Origin: Gammaproteobacteria bacterium
Lineage (GTDB): Bacteria; Pseudomonadota; Gammaproteobacteria; Pseudomonadales; Pseudohongiellaceae
NCBI GenBank assembly: GCA_019654215.1
Contig: BPDI01000004.1
Coordinates: 1-64,000, forward strand
Direction: 5' to 3'
Length of the DNA stretch: 64,000 nt
Both the position numbers and the translations under genes were made by a program. Shown one piece after another: positions 29,544-40,040 of this stretch; within the stretch, counting starts at the first letter, position 1, and each line of letters opens with the position of its first letter. The notes below the pieces were generated by a model. The model had not been told where the DNA came from. It made no database searches and saw only the letters and a program-made list of their open reading frames with translations.

Positions 29544-30515
29544 CTATTCTATCGATCCTTCTTGCACTCTCGCTCCTCTTAGAATATTTGCCATGGAATA
29601 GTTGCCTTCGTGGCATGCATACTCATAAATGGGATCAGGAGTGTAATTAAGAATAAATTCTCGGGTATAGGTCGAAGTATAGGTGTCTGGAAGATCCACA
29701 GTTAATTGATAAAGCATCTGATTTTGATTTAAGCGAGTAAATCGTTCGATATTTTTTCGTGATCGATTATGCTCAAAGGTACTGCGTCCAGAAAAATTGG
29801 CAGTTTCAACAACCAAGGTATCTCCATCAAAATAGCCTCGAGAGTCGCCATGCCAGAGTTGAATTTTTTCATCTAGCGGTGGCTTTTCTGTAAGAGGAAC
29901 TATTCTCGCGTCGTGCATCATTTCTTGCACAATCACAACATGATTTTTTGATTGCACGATTTGCCAGTAACTGTTGTAACCAGAGTTTAGATAGGGTGCA
30001 CCATAACTTATGCATCGATCATCGACTGTCAGGTCCGTCCAGGAAGCAGGAGCAGTATTGCCCCGTTGCGGTCGATTGAATGTCACGCCAGAAGTTCCTT
30101 CCACTCTCGGTGGGAACTTGCCATTGGGTGGATCAATTATCTGTGATGTTCTGTTATGAACTGAACGTTCAACCAACCAGGATTGATCATAGTTTCCAGT
30201 GGAAGGATCATATGATCTGACTTCGCCAGAAAACGCTGCCTCGAAAACTCCGTCGCCGAATAAGGCATCACCATCTCCTTCTGTTATCTCTCTGATTCGG
30301 CGCTGCAACAGGCTCTGCTCTTCATCCGTTAAATATTGGCGCTCGCCAAATCTGTCTGGCCGCTCTACGGGTGTAATGGTGTTATTGCCCCAAACGCCTT
30401 GCAAATCAGGTTGCCCATCAGGGGTGGCAACGCTCCAGGTCACATCTTGAGCGTTCATCGTTATCGAAAATAGGCTTCCAGCCAAAATTAGGGGCAGGCT
30501 TAACTTGTTTCCCAT
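29544..30515 (-). CDS. Secreted protein of the 'CHEGNY' orphan family, subgroup B
   Basis: Intact 323-residue protein with the signal peptide MGNKLSLPLILAGSLFSITM. The mature part begins TPDGQPDLQGVWGNNTITPV and contains YDPSTGNYDQSW, RTSQIIDPPNGKFPPR, QIVQSKNHVVIVQEMMHDAR, WHGDSRGYFDGDTLVVETAN and ends with YEYACHEGNYSMANILRGAR. It shares the whole architecture with the gene at 50616. Subgroup A members (27796, 34705) keep the later motifs but differ in the N-terminal third. Function unknown. It converges on the lysozyme gene and is not in an obvious operon. Confidence 0.87.
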   Translation of the reverse strand: MGNKLSLPLILAGSLFSITMNAQDVTWSVATPDGQPDLQGVWGNNTITPVERPDRFGERQYLTDEEQSLLQRRIREITEGDGDALFGDGVFEAAFSGEVRSYDPSTGNYDQSWLVERSVHNRTSQIIDPPNGKFPPRVEGTSGVTFNRPQRGNTAPASWTDLTVDDRCISYGAPYLNSGYNSYWQIVQSKNHVVIVQEMMHDARIVPLTEKPPLDEKIQLWHGDSRGYFDGDTLVVETANFSGRSTFEHNRSRKNIERFTRLNQNQMLYQLTVDLPDTYTSTYTREFILNYTPDPIYEYACHEGNYSMANILRGARVQEGSIE

Positions 30516-30663
30516 GATTGATTCCAGTCGGTCAATTATTCTGATCAGAATACTTTACTCGTTGGTAACCCCCAACTTCAAGGAGATTTCATTATCGCCA
30601 TAGACATTAAGTGGTAGCCTTTCTATGCTGGGAAAAACCATTAACAAGTATTTGGATAAAAAA

Positions 30664-31123
30664 ATGAAAAAAATTGTTATTACTGTTTTCATCATTATTG
30701 GTTTAAGCGCTGTTGTGCTCGCACAAGACGCGATGCCACCGGCGATTTACTTTGATTCTGAAGACATCGGCACCGATTTGGCGGCTACACTAACCCAGAG
30801 ACCAAACCTTGGCATCGGCGTTATTAGTGTGGGCGAGGATTACAACATTAATATGATTCGTCGCAATGCTCCGGCGGGAGCGATTGTTCATCCCGACGGT
30901 ACGGAGATCCATTACATAGTTGAAGGAGCAGGAATACTGACAACCGGTGGTGTAGCAGTAAGGCCTGGAGGAGGGGGGGCAGCAATTATAGAAGGTGGCT
31001 ACTCTCAGCGGGTGACTGTAGGAGGGTTTAGTACTAATTCCTCGAGGTACACCTCATGGATACACTGCAGTTGAAGGTGTCGTTGGATATTTAGAGGTTA
31101 GATTTAGGACGAGTGAGTATTAG
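30664..31123 (+). CDS. Small secreted cupin protein, one frameshift
   Basis: ATG 30664 starts MKKIVITVFIIIGLSAVVLA, a signal peptide. The cupin barrel has HPDGTEIHYIVEGAGILTTG (motif 1, with His, Glu and His) and, after a frame change near 31015-31035, VLIPRGTPHGYTAVEG (motif 2). It ends at a TAG at 31121-31123, four bases into the convergent amidase gene. Similar in size and layout to the cupin at 7174, though shorter. Metal and substrate are unknown. The G-rich tract at 30960-30980 is a likely spot for indel errors. Confidence 0.8.
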
Positions 31124-32046
31124 CTCTCACTATATTCGTCGCAAGACTGGAGACTATTTGCGCGATATTTTTCATTAAGCGCGGAGAGTATCGCTGCGGT
31201 TTCTGTGTCAATTAGCCCGTTGTAATTTGATGGGCGAAAATGAAGTTGAAAAGCTCGAAATGCAAACTGGCTCTGCAGATCATGCACGCCGGAGACCTCG
31301 ATCGGATACCCATAGATCGATAACGCGCATTGCAATTCTTGGAGATTGGGAGGACTTCTTTCTAATTCACCAAAGTGTCGAACTACAGTTTCATCGTCAT
31401 ACCAGGCACCGATACCTTGATCATAAAGTTGTTTCCAGGGAAATTCAGGGCCTGGATCTGATTTACGATTTGGTGCGATATCTGAATGGGCAACCACATC
31501 TACTGGGTCAATTCCGGGGTGGCGCTCTAAAATTTCGTCAATAAGTTCAACCAATATATCAATCTGTGATTGTGGGTATCCGGGGAAACTACACTCCAGT
31601 TCAATCAATTCTTCCTCGTTTGTATGTGTAATTAACTCGTTACATTTAAAGTCATTAACCACCTCAATGCCAACTGATCGATTATTCAGAGAGACTTCTG
31701 AACCCCATTGACTAATTCCCGCATGCCAGGCACGGCGATCCTCGTCCACTAATCGGTAGATTCTTAAATTATTTCTGGAATATGTTGGATCTTCTAAATA
31801 TGGAACCAGATAGTGCACGCTTACGGGATTCGGATTTCTTGTGCTTAATAATCGTAGCGATTCTTCGAAGTTTTCCGAGGTGGCATGAATAACTAGAAAA
31901 TTAACTCGGCTATTCTGATTGGTCGATTCGATCTCTACATAACTCAAGCCAGAGCACGCTGCAATACTTATGCTTGCAACGAGCATTAATACTGCGCGAA
32001 AAAGAATTATTAAAAGAATATTAGGCTGCATCGATAACATAGACAT
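31120..32046 (-). CDS. N-acetylmuramoyl-L-alanine amidase lipoprotein (AmiD-like)
   Basis: Intact 308-residue protein with lipobox SIAAC in the leader. The amidase_2 core reads RVNFLVIHATSENFEESL (first zinc His), SVHYLV, RAWHAGISQWG, NNRSVGIEVVN and VVAHSDIAPNRKSDPGPEFP (second His and the catalytic HSDIAPxRKxDPGP motif). A peptidoglycan-binding-like region (ALSIYGYPIEVSGVHD...) follows. AmiD-type enzymes sit in the outer membrane and cut peptide stems from peptidoglycan or anhydro-muropeptides. It lies 54 bases after acetoacetyl-CoA synthetase on the same strand and may be read through from it. Confidence 0.9.
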   Translation of the reverse strand: MSMLSMQPNILLIILFRAVLMLVASISIAACSGLSYVEIESTNQNSRVNFLVIHATSENFEESLRLLSTRNPNPVSVHYLVPYLEDPTYSRNNLRIYRLVDEDRRAWHAGISQWGSEVSLNNRSVGIEVVNDFKCNELITHTNEEELIELECSFPGYPQSQIDILVELIDEILERHPGIDPVDVVAHSDIAPNRKSDPGPEFPWKQLYDQGIGAWYDDETVVRHFGELERSPPNLQELQCALSIYGYPIEVSGVHDLQSQFAFRAFQLHFRPSNYNGLIDTETAAILSALNEKYRANSLQSCDEYSES

Positions 32047-32100
32047 TAATGAAATCTAAATTTGATGCAAGTTTCATAAATGCAATTAAAGACATAATAA

Positions 32101-34023
32101 CTAGCGAAGTAATTCCGTGCGGTCTTTAAATTCGTCTAGCACTTCAGGATTCGCCAGAGCTTCTGTATTAGCTAAAGGCCTATTATTAATAATATCTCTA
32201 ACGGTCAATTCGGTTATTTTGCCACTTCGAGTACGCGGAATATCTTTAACCTGAAGAATAATCGCGGGCACATGGCGCGGGCTGGCATTATTACGAATCG
32301 AAAGCTTGATGTCATTTTGTAGAGATTCCGATAAAATTTCGCCTTCTTTTAGCATCACGAATAAAACTATTCGAACGTCCCCTTGCCAATCCTGTCCGAC
32401 TGCAATTGATTCCACAATTTCTGGAATGCGTTCCACTTGGCGATATATTTCAGCGGTTCCAATACGCACTCCACCTGGATTAAGGAGGGCATCACTACGG
32501 CCGGTTATTATTAATCCGTCATTGTCAGTCAACTCAGCCCAATCGCCATGACACCAAACATTTTCAAATCGATCAAAATAGGTGTTGTGGTAACGGCTAC
32601 CGTCAGGATCATTCCAAAAGTAGATAGGTTTGGAAGGGAATGACTTGGTGCACACTAATTCGCCAGGTTCATTTCTTATTGATTCTCCATTGTCATTCCA
32701 AACATCGACCGCCATACCTAGGCCTCGGCATTGAAGTTCGCCACGGTGTACGGGAAGAATAGGACAGCCCAATACAAAGCAGGAAACAATATCAGTTCCT
32801 CCTGAAATCGAGCTTAATTGCACATTTGCTTTTATGCCCTCATAGACGTAGTTGAACGATTCTGGAGCGAGTGGCGAGCCTGTTGAAAGAATGGTTCTCA
32901 AACTGCTTAACGAAAACTCTTTGATGGGCCGGGCACCTTCTTTTTGTAAGGCTGATAGATATTTTGCCGAGGTACCGAATACACTAATGCCTTCCTCATC
33001 GGCAATTTTCATTAATGCATTGGCTTGGGGGAAAAACGGATTCCCGTCGAATAGCAAAAGAGTACAACCAGAAGCCAATCCCGATACCAACCAATTCCAC
33101 ATCATCCAGCCACATGTGGTGAAATAAAACAGAACGTCCTTGCGAGAGATATCGGTGTGTAACCGGTGCTCTTTTAAATGCTGAAGCAGAGTACCACCGA
33201 CACCATGAACTATACATTTTGGTTTTCCGGTAGTTCCTGAAGAAAACAAAATATAAACCGGATCGTTAAATCCCAATTGATAAAAGTCGGGTGGGGGATT
33301 TTTGTTTTTGGTTAACGTTGTCCATGAAATAGCTTCACTTACTTGGCCGCATTTTTGCCAGTTCACCATAATGCTATGGCAATTCAATTTGTTTTTAATT
33401 GATTCAACTTTTTGGCAGATTGAAATCGTACGCCCCTTAAACTGGTAGCCGTCGACTGCAATTAGAATCGATGGTTCTATCTGTTCAAAACGTTCCAGGA
33501 TGCCATCGATGCCAAAATCTGGAGAACAGCTGGACCAAATGGCGCCTAGCCAGGTAGTTGCCAACATTGCGACTACCGTTTCCGGTCGATTCGGCATTAA
33601 TGCTGCTACTCGATCTCCGGCTTTGATGCCAAGGGCTTGAAGTTCATTGGTAAAACTGGCGCTTAGATCAAATAGCTCCTTATAACTGAGCTCTTCGCGG
33701 CTGCCATCTTCGCCGCGGAAAATAATAGCCGGTTGCCCGTCACGAAAACGCAATAAGTTCTCGGCGAAATTTAATTTGGCGTTGGGGAACCAGGAATCTT
33801 TCTCAAATGAACAGCCGACTCGGAGTGTCTCGTCTGGTTGCTTACTGGCAATTAAATCAGCCTGCTGCCACCAAAATGCCCAAAATCTTTCCACGTCTTC
33901 AGTGGACCACTTCCATAGTGAGTGGTAATCATTAAGTTCCAAATTAAACTGAGCGTTTATCTCACGTAGAACCTGATTGAGCGCGGATTCACAATTAGTG
34001 GTAGGAGACCATAATAGATTCAT
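32101..34023 (-). CDS. Acetoacetyl-CoA synthetase (acetoacetate-CoA ligase)
   Basis: Intact 640-residue cytosolic enzyme of the adenylate-forming family. Landmarks are WFPNAKLNFAENLL near the N-terminus (typical of the acetoacetate/acetyl-CoA synthetase group), YILFSSGTTGKPKCIVHG (AMP-binding A3), ITGRSDALLNPGGVRIG (A8) and SGKITELTVRDIIN with the acyl-adenylating Lys. Length and the SISGGTDIVSCFVLGCP segment match acetoacetate-CoA ligase (EC 6.2.1.16), which makes acetoacetyl-CoA from acetoacetate, ATP and CoA for ketone-body or PHB use. A HbpS-like gene lies 52 bases upstream on the same strand. Confidence 0.92.
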   Translation of the reverse strand: MNLLWSPTTNCESALNQVLREINAQFNLELNDYHSLWKWSTEDVERFWAFWWQQADLIASKQPDETLRVGCSFEKDSWFPNAKLNFAENLLRFRDGQPAIIFRGEDGSREELSYKELFDLSASFTNELQALGIKAGDRVAALMPNRPETVVAMLATTWLGAIWSSCSPDFGIDGILERFEQIEPSILIAVDGYQFKGRTISICQKVESIKNKLNCHSIMVNWQKCGQVSEAISWTTLTKNKNPPPDFYQLGFNDPVYILFSSGTTGKPKCIVHGVGGTLLQHLKEHRLHTDISRKDVLFYFTTCGWMMWNWLVSGLASGCTLLLFDGNPFFPQANALMKIADEEGISVFGTSAKYLSALQKEGARPIKEFSLSSLRTILSTGSPLAPESFNYVYEGIKANVQLSSISGGTDIVSCFVLGCPILPVHRGELQCRGLGMAVDVWNDNGESIRNEPGELVCTKSFPSKPIYFWNDPDGSRYHNTYFDRFENVWCHGDWAELTDNDGLIITGRSDALLNPGGVRIGTAEIYRQVERIPEIVESIAVGQDWQGDVRIVLFVMLKEGEILSESLQNDIKLSIRNNASPRHVPAIILQVKDIPRTRSGKITELTVRDIINNRPLANTEALANPEVLDEFKDRTELLR

Positions 34024-34075
34024 AACAGTTGTTATAAGGTATCAGTTCAGTAGAAACTTAAAAATCGATTTTAGA

Positions 34076-34498
34076 TCAAAGCGATTCGAGAAAATGGTCT
34101 AAACCGGCTTGAGAAACATCCATATCTTGTTGAGGTGAGCCAGAGCTTGCACCGATGCCACCAACACATTCCCCATCTATCAATACGGGCAAGCCGCCAC
34201 CGACGGTACTAATATGACCGCCAGCTTCCGTGTGAATACCAAAAGCCAGGCTACCAGGGGTATTTACTGCATTGTACTCATGGGTTGCCTTACGGGCTGC
34301 GCCGGCGGTAAATGCTTTATCCTGGGCAAATTGGATACTATGTGCTTTGCCGCCATTCATACGCTCGAAAGCTATCAAATTTCCTGAATCGTCAGTTACT
34401 GCGATGCACATGGGAACAGCAATTTCATCAGCTTTCACTCTTGCTCCTTCGATTAATATTCGTGCGTCTTCAATACTCAACCGGTTAACAGAAATCAT
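34076..34498 (-). CDS. GlcG/HbpS (DUF336) family protein
   Basis: Intact 140-residue protein without a signal peptide. RVKADEIAVPMCIAVTDDSG, AGAARKATHEYN and GGLPVLIDGECVGGIGASSG are diagnostic of the GlcG/HbpS haem-degrading or cofactor-binding family. Members bind haem, cobalamin or adenosyl-type ligands, or act as accessory proteins in glycolate and diol pathways. It is first in a likely operon with acetoacetyl-CoA synthetase. Because the family is broad, the ligand cannot be predicted. Confidence 0.88.
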   Translation of the reverse strand: MISVNRLSIEDARILIEGARVKADEIAVPMCIAVTDDSGNLIAFERMNGGKAHSIQFAQDKAFTAGAARKATHEYNAVNTPGSLAFGIHTEAGGHISTVGGGLPVLIDGECVGGIGASSGSPQQDMDVSQAGLDHFLESL

Positions 34499-34704
34499 TG
34501 TTTAAAGCTCCTCGTATGTCAGCGAGGGCACAGTTTACTGAATTCGCATTTACTGTGACAGCTGAAATCATTCAGCTGTCTGCAAGCCTTATGTTAGACT
34601 AAGTTTATTCATGTCCAATCGGTGGGCTAACATCGATACTTGTCACAGTAGTTAACATCAATCCCGAATGTGTCAGATTTGAATCCTTCAGCAAGGAGGA
34701 ATAA

Positions 34705-35731
34705 ATGAAAACCACGATAAAACTTTTGCGTACTGCGATACCATTTGTGATGGTTTCATCTTTGCTCAATGCGCAAGATGATTTTTCACGAACTTCCTCT
34801 GGTAAACCAGATTTTAATGGCAACTACGATATCTCAAGTCTTACGCCGTTTCAGCGTCCAACAGAATATGGTGACCGCTTGTTCTTGTCTGAAGATGAAG
34901 TTCAGGCTTTGCGAGATAGAGAGATGGGAATTCGTGCCCGGGATTCGGATCCTAGTGATCCGGACAGAGGTGCTCCGGAAGCCGGAGGAAGCATTGGGTC
35001 TTATAACGATTTTTGGTTCGATCGAGGCAATGATGGTTTTACGATCGATGGTCAATATCGAACTTCAATTTTGACCTATCCAGAAAACGGTCGCATGCCA
35101 CTTAAGAACCCCTGAAGGGCAGGCGAAAGCAGAAGCTGCACCCAAATTTGCCTGGCCCGAAAGAGACGGTGCCTGGTGGTTAGAAACCGGTGATCAGCCT
35201 TATGATGGCCCTGAGAATCAAACCTTAGGTGTTCGCTGCATCTATCAACCCTCGGCATCAATCCCCATCAGACCTTTGGTTTACAACAATCTGAAAACTG
35301 TTGTGCAAACCGATGAATACATGATGATTTATATCGAATGGATGCATTGGGCTCGAATCATTCGTATCGGTGATGAGGAGCATAAATCCTCTGACTTGGC
35401 GACATTTGATGGTGATTCCATTGGCTGGTGGGAAGGTGACACCCTGGTAGTCGAAACTACTAACTTCTTGGATCAGCCTTACCAAACTGCTGATCGCAAA
35501 GTAACCGAGCGATTCACACCTATCAATGACGGAGGTCTACTTTACAGTTTTATGGTTGAAGACGAAGATTACACAGATTCATGGGGTGGTGAATTTGTGT
35601 GGCCTAAATCAGATCAGGTGCCATACGAGTACGCCTGCCATGAAGGAAATTATGCTATGAGTGCTACCTTAATGGGGGCTCGCGTAAGAGAGCGCGAGCA
35701 TAGAGAAGCACAAGGCTCAGGAAACGATTAA
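34705..35731 (+). CDS. Secreted protein of the 'CHEGNY' orphan family, subgroup A, frameshifted
   Basis: The signal peptide MKTTIKLLRTAIPFVMVSSL precedes SSGKPDFNGNYDISSLTPF, and the gene tracks the 27796 paralogue almost residue by residue: SYNDFWFDRGNDGF, ILTYPENGRMP, DGAWWLETGDQPYDGPENQT, DGDSIGWWEGDTLVVETTN and YEYACHEGNYAMSATLMGAR. One indel near 35100-35112 breaks the frame. GGAGG lies about 6 bases before the ATG. A clear terminator follows at 35757. It is monocistronic, divergent from the HbpS-like gene. Confidence 0.87.
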
Positions 35732-35756
35732 AAATTTAGCCAATATATCTCCACCT

Positions 35757-35786
35757 GAAAAGCCCAATTTTTGTTGGGCTTTTTTG
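35757..35786 (+). terminator. Rho-independent terminator
   Basis: AGCCCAA and TTGGGCT (35761-35780) form a perfect stem around TTTTTG, flanked by A- and T-runs. It follows the CHEGNY gene and also sits just past the carbonic-anhydrase stop on the other strand, so it may act in both directions. Confidence 0.85.
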
Positions 35787-35798
35787 TGCTAAAGCGCC

Positions 35799-36338
35799 TT
35801 AATCATCAATGAAGCGCGGGTCTGGTTGCAGCTCGCGCTTAAATCTTTTGAATCGCTGAACATAATGTTCTGCACTTTGTACAAGCCCTGTCTGTTGTTC
35901 AGGGGTCAGTTCTTTTACTACTTTCGCCGGCGCTCCCATTACTAGGGAGTTATCGGGAATTTCCTTATTTTCTGTTATCAGGGCATTTGCACCAATTAGG
36001 CAGTTGGATCCAATCTTTGCGCCATTTAAGACAACTGCATTAATTCCAATTAGTGAGTTGTCTCCGATTGTGCAACCATGCAACATGGCCTGGTGCCCTA
36101 CAGTTACATTTTTCCCGATAGTACATGGTATGCCCGGATCAGTATGAAGCACGGCGCACTCCTGAATATTTGAATTCTCGCCAACGGTTATTAATTCATT
36201 ATCGCCACGTAAGATAGCGCCAAACCAAATGCTTGCATTGTTTTCTAATTTCACTTTACCAAGAACCGTAGCGCTGTCAGCAACGAAAAAATCCTCCCCA
36301 ACAATCTCAACTTCAAATTCGCCAAGCTTATAAATCAT
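35799..36338 (-). CDS. Gamma-class carbonic anhydrase family protein
   Basis: Intact 179-residue left-handed beta-helix protein with hexapeptide repeats. The three metal histidines are visible in [22 protein letters not shown] (two of them), followed by [15 protein letters not shown] and [15 protein letters not shown]. This is the YrdA/PaaY/CaiE-type gamma-CA-like group; some members are active carbonic anhydrases, others act on acyl-CoA-related esters. It has no signal peptide. It lies 13 bases downstream of a PQQ dehydrogenase gene, so the two likely share a message, though one is cytosolic and the other exported. Confidence 0.9.
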   Translation of the reverse strand: MIYKLGEFEVEIVGEDFFVADSATVLGKVKLENNASIWFGAILRGDNELITVGENSNIQECAVLHTDPGIPCTIGKNVTVGHQAMLHGCTIGDNSLIGINAVVLNGAKIGSNCLIGANALITENKEIPDNSLVMGAPAKVVKELTPEQQTGLVQSAEHYVQRFKRFKRELQPDPRFIDD

Positions 36339-36351
36339 CTAAGTCCTTTAA

Positions 36352-38122
36352 CTATGGTAATTTGAACACGAAAAGCATATTGCCACCGCTACGCTGTCTA
36401 ATTTCGGGAGTGAGAGTTCGATGGTTAATGCCTCCACCTGCTGCGATAGCAATGTATTGCACGCCATCGACACTGTAAGTCGTAGGAAATCCACCGGCAG
36501 AAGAATTCAGTATTTGTTCCCAAAGGATTTCACCAGTATCTGCATCAAAGGCTCGTAAGCGTCGCGCGTCATCAGTAACAAAAACTAGGCCGCCACCGGT
36601 TGTCAAAACAGAACCGGTTATCGCGGCTCTTTGTTGATAAGTCCAAATCGATTCGCCCGTTGCAACATCGACTGCAGTAAAGATTCCAACTTGACCATCA
36701 CCATCCGGTAGATTTATTTTTCTTGATGTTGCACTGCTGTGATAACCACCGACAACAGGGTTAACCGGGTTTAAATAGTAATCCATGCAGGTGTTATTCG
36801 TGGGGGCATAAAGTGCGTTTGTGTCCGGACTGTAACCAACGGAGTTCCAGTTAATGCCTCCGGTAGTTGTTGGGCACACTAGCCTGCGCTGCCGAATTTC
36901 GGTGATATCGATTTCCGGGTTAGTTATGCCTTTTTGGTTCTCGATATCAACACCGACGATGACATTTTGATAGTTGGTTTCTTTAGCCCACAGAAATTCT
37001 CCAGTTTCTGCATCCATAGTCCAGATAATGCCGGGCTTTCCAGGAATTCCTGTTACCAATTTGCGCCTCTCCGCTGAAACTATGTTGGGATTTATCCAGG
37101 AAACTGCATCGGGATTTGGTGTTACTTCTGATTCAACTACTATTCGTTCGAATGGGTGATCCTGGTCCCAATTACCGCCAGGGATATGTTGGAAGTACCA
37201 CTCGATTTCTCCGGTATCAGCATCGAGAGCGATGGTTGAATTCGTATAAAGCACGTCGCCGCCGCGGGTATCTCTTTGAATCGATCCCCAGGGAATTGGA
37301 ACGGCAATTCCCTGATAAATAAGATCATGCTCAGGATCATAACTGGCAGGCATCCAGGCAGACCCGCCGCGGCGTTGTTCGTTTGGAACATCTCCCCAGG
37401 TTTCCCCTCCTGCTTCGCCAATACGAGGTACGGTATTAGTGCGCCAGAGTTCCTCTCCAGTATCTGGGTCGTGTGCCGTAATCCAACAGCCTGTATTAAT
37501 GTAATAACAACCCGACATACCGGCGATAATTTTGCCGTCGAGAACTTGCGGACCACCGGAGTAATGTTGTCCGACAGTCCAGTCGCCGACTTGATGTTCC
37601 CAAGTAACTTCGCCTGTTCGAGCATTAAGTGAGACAAGGTAGGCATCTCTTGTAGCGATAATTAGTTGATCTTTATAAATCGTGGCGTTTCGGTTTGCGC
37701 AAGAAAGTGAAGCGATATGATCAACAGGAGGTCGTCGATATTCCCACAGCAATGTGCCATCACTAGCATCAATAGCCTCGATAAAATCGCAAGCTTGTGG
37801 CAGAAACATTATTCCGTTTCTTCCCGAGTGCAGTAGTTTCTTGCAAGCCAGGTTCCATGGTCCAGGCGAAAGCCAATCTGAGAGATGAAACATTATCTTT
37901 ATTGATCTGGTCGAGAGGGCTATGGCCCCAATGGTTCCCCTGTTCTACGCCACATTAGCCAATCTTTAGCGGGAGGATCTGCTAATTCTTCTAGAGTAAC
38001 GTTTTGGAAATTATTCAGGGCCGACGGGCCCTGAGAACATTATTTGCAAATAGCCAGGAAAGTAAGACTAGCGAAGAGTAACGGGCCAGACTAACTGAAC
38101 TGAAAGGAACTAGCTTGATCAT
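36352..38122 (-). CDS. Secreted PQQ-dependent dehydrogenase, short type, N-terminus frameshifted
   Basis: ATG 38122 starts a signal peptide (LARYSSLVLLSWLFANNV). After indels near 38035 and 37925 the mature start is NFQNVTLEELADPPAKDWLM followed by WRRT..., the usual propeller entry HSPLDQINKDNVSSL. The rest, 37893-36352, is intact: ALDADTGEIEWYFQHIPGGN, IWTMDAETGEFLWAKETN, CPTTTGGINWNSVGYSPDTN and GGGLVFVTDDARRLRAFDAD. The product, about 585 residues, belongs to the same subgroup as 57593, with the late Cys motif CPTTTGG. It would oxidise alcohols with PQQ in the periplasm. Gamma-carbonic anhydrase follows 13 bases downstream. Confidence 0.85.
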
Positions 38123-38217
38123 TTATTTTCTCTACTGATTATTACTGTATGGATAGAGCTCTTCGTTCTAAAGGCGATATTCTACATAGTCTCTGCCGAG
38201 AACAAAGCACTGGTTTG

Positions 38218-38940
38218 TCAAATGCCTTCTAATTCGTTTATTACCGTCACAAAAATCACATCTTTGTTTATTTGCCATTTGATATTGAATTCAAACAATG
38301 TCATTCCATACTGTTTTTCATCCTGATCTTTTATTCGCCATGCAGGTCTGGGACCCTTGAGTAAGCACTTGTGAGATTAGATCTCTAAGTTCTGGAAAAT
38401 TTGAGGCTAGCACTGCTAATTTTTTCTCTGATGCTTCGGAAAAACAAACTTCAAAATTTGAATTTGGTTTTTCAGTGGCATAACCACCCTCGGCAGAATC
38501 AAGAATGTCAGCATAAGGAATATAAGGTTTGATATCGATCACAGGTGTTCTGTCTAATATATCGATGCCTCCAACCTCAATAGTAGTTTTGCCATCAACA
38601 GGGTTTATATCCAAGATACTCAACTACGGATATTCCTATAGGATTAGGGCGAAAAGGTGAACGGCTGGCAAACACGCCTACTTTGTCCTGACCACCTAGT
38701 CTTGGGGGTTGCACAGTCGGTGACCATCCTTGTTCAGCTGTAGCGTGAAAGAAAAACAAGATCCATAGATGAGGGAAAAATTTGGGCAATGCTCCGCAAA
38801 CAATTTAAGTCAGCAAAGTCAGCATGTAATTCAATTTTGCCAATTCCTGCTGGCACTAAGTTTGGTTGTCGCGGGATAGCAAATTTTTGTTTATAAGGGC
38901 TATGCACTATACCGATTGGTTTTAAACTAATTTCTTCCAT
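38218..38940 (-). CDS. trmO: tRNA (N6-threonylcarbamoyladenosine-N6)-methyltransferase TrmO, frameshifted
   Basis: The start MEEISLKPIGIVHSPYKQKF is the TrmO opening (I-G-x-x-x-S/T-x-Y-K). After an indel near 38785, LWILFFFHATAEQGW and VGVFASRSPFRPNPIGISVV appear, the latter being the signature motif. The reading shifts again near 38625 and near 38345 to close with GPRPAWRIKDQDEKQYGMTL and a stop at 38218-38220. TrmO uses SAM to methylate t6A37 of certain tRNAs. Three indels hit one house-keeping gene with all motifs kept, which is one of the better arguments that the frameshifts here are sequencing errors. Confidence 0.85.
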
Positions 38941-38998
38941 TGTTTAACAAAGAAAAGGAATTCCTTAATATTGGTTTCGAAGTATAAAAGGTTTTCTC

Positions 38999-39442
38999 AT
39001 GAATGATTTTGTATTGGATAGAACAAACCCATTTATCATCGATGTGACTGTGGGTAGAGATCGTATCGATGGTTACGGCCATGTTTCAAATCATTTTTAT
39101 ATTGCCTGGATGACTGATTGCATGTTTGCACATTCAGACGCAGTTGGATTACCGGATGATATATGCACGAAGATGCAAAGAGGCATGGCAGTTAAGCAGA
39201 TTCGTGCAGATCTACTTGGGCCTTCCTATGAAGGTGACAAACTGAAAGTAGCAAACTGGATTATTGCTAACGACGGCAAGCTGAGAGCTTCTAGACTCTT
39301 TCAAATTGTGAATTACACATCTGGAAAGACTTTAGTTCGCGCTGAAATGGATTTTGTATGTACAAACTTAAGTAATGGTAGGCCGGTTAAGATGCCGCCA
39401 ATTTTCGTTGACAAGTATTGTATTGAGAGTAGTGAAAATTAA
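38999..39442 (+). CDS. Acyl-CoA thioesterase (4HBT-type hotdog)
   Basis: Intact 147-residue protein with the 4-hydroxybenzoyl-CoA thioesterase pattern: VGRDRIDGYGHVSNHFYIAW (the D-x-x-x-H-x-N-N-x-x-Y-like core, with H and N kept) and VKQIRADLLGPSYEGDKLKV. It hydrolyses acyl-CoA thioesters in the cytosol; the chain-length preference is not visible. It is divergent from trmO with 58 bases between starts and convergent with a PaaI-type thioesterase. Confidence 0.87.
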   Translation: MNDFVLDRTNPFIIDVTVGRDRIDGYGHVSNHFYIAWMTDCMFAHSDAVGLPDDICTKMQRGMAVKQIRADLLGPSYEGDKLKVANWIIANDGKLRASRLFQIVNYTSGKTLVRAEMDFVCTNLSNGRPVKMPPIFVDKYCIESSEN

Positions 39443-39456
39443 ATAAGTCTAATTTT

Positions 39457-39921
39457 CTATTTTGGCGGGATGGAATAGGTCCCAACTGCGTGAGCAACCG
39501 GATCTTCTGCTCCGTCTGAATATATTGACACTTCCCCAATCGCCAGTGACTTGCCAAGCTTTAGAAGATGGCAGTTTGCAAAAATGGCTTTGCCAGCCCG
39601 TGGTTTGCGAAGGAAATTAATGTTAAAGCTTGTGGTGACTGCCAGAGCCACCAGGCCAATTTCCCGCAACACTGCAACATAGATCGCACAATCAGCCAAA
39701 GCCATAATAGTCGGTCCAGAAACGGTTCCGCCGGGACGTAAATCGGATTCGCTCATTCGTTGTCTTATAGTGATTGAATTATTGCTAAATTCCGCCAGGT
39801 CAAAGGAGCCTTGAGGAAATTCTGCGGCTAAAAAAGCCTCGATTTCTTTTTTTGATACCACTGCCACTGCACTGTCACTCCTTTGGCCGGCAAAAAATTG
39901 GCGCCATTTTGCCTGATTCAA
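39457..39921 (-). CDS. PaaI-family thioesterase (hotdog)
   Basis: Intact 154-residue protein. RMSESDLRPGGTVSGPTIMA followed by LADCAIYVAVL is the PaaI/YdiI core (RPGGT.SGP..M.L.D), and NINFLRKPRAGKAIFANCHL is the second hotdog strand pair. These are cytosolic acyl-CoA thioesterases. Together with the 4HBT gene on the other strand, the AMP-dependent ligase at 42451 and acetoacetyl-CoA synthetase at 32101, the area carries a small acyl-CoA theme. Confidence 0.87.
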   Translation of the reverse strand: MNQAKWRQFFAGQRSDSAVAVVSKKEIEAFLAAEFPQGSFDLAEFSNNSITIRQRMSESDLRPGGTVSGPTIMALADCAIYVAVLREIGLVALAVTTSFNINFLRKPRAGKAIFANCHLLKLGKSLAIGEVSIYSDGAEDPVAHAVGTYSIPPK

Positions 39922-40040
39922 TTTCCAAAAACACGATAAAAGGGTTGGTTTCTAAGCTGTTGACTCCAAGCCGCTGTATTTTTGGGGCTAGCCCAATTAT
40001 GCTTGGTCAAACCTAATAATAAGTATAGTGAGGAGTGGAC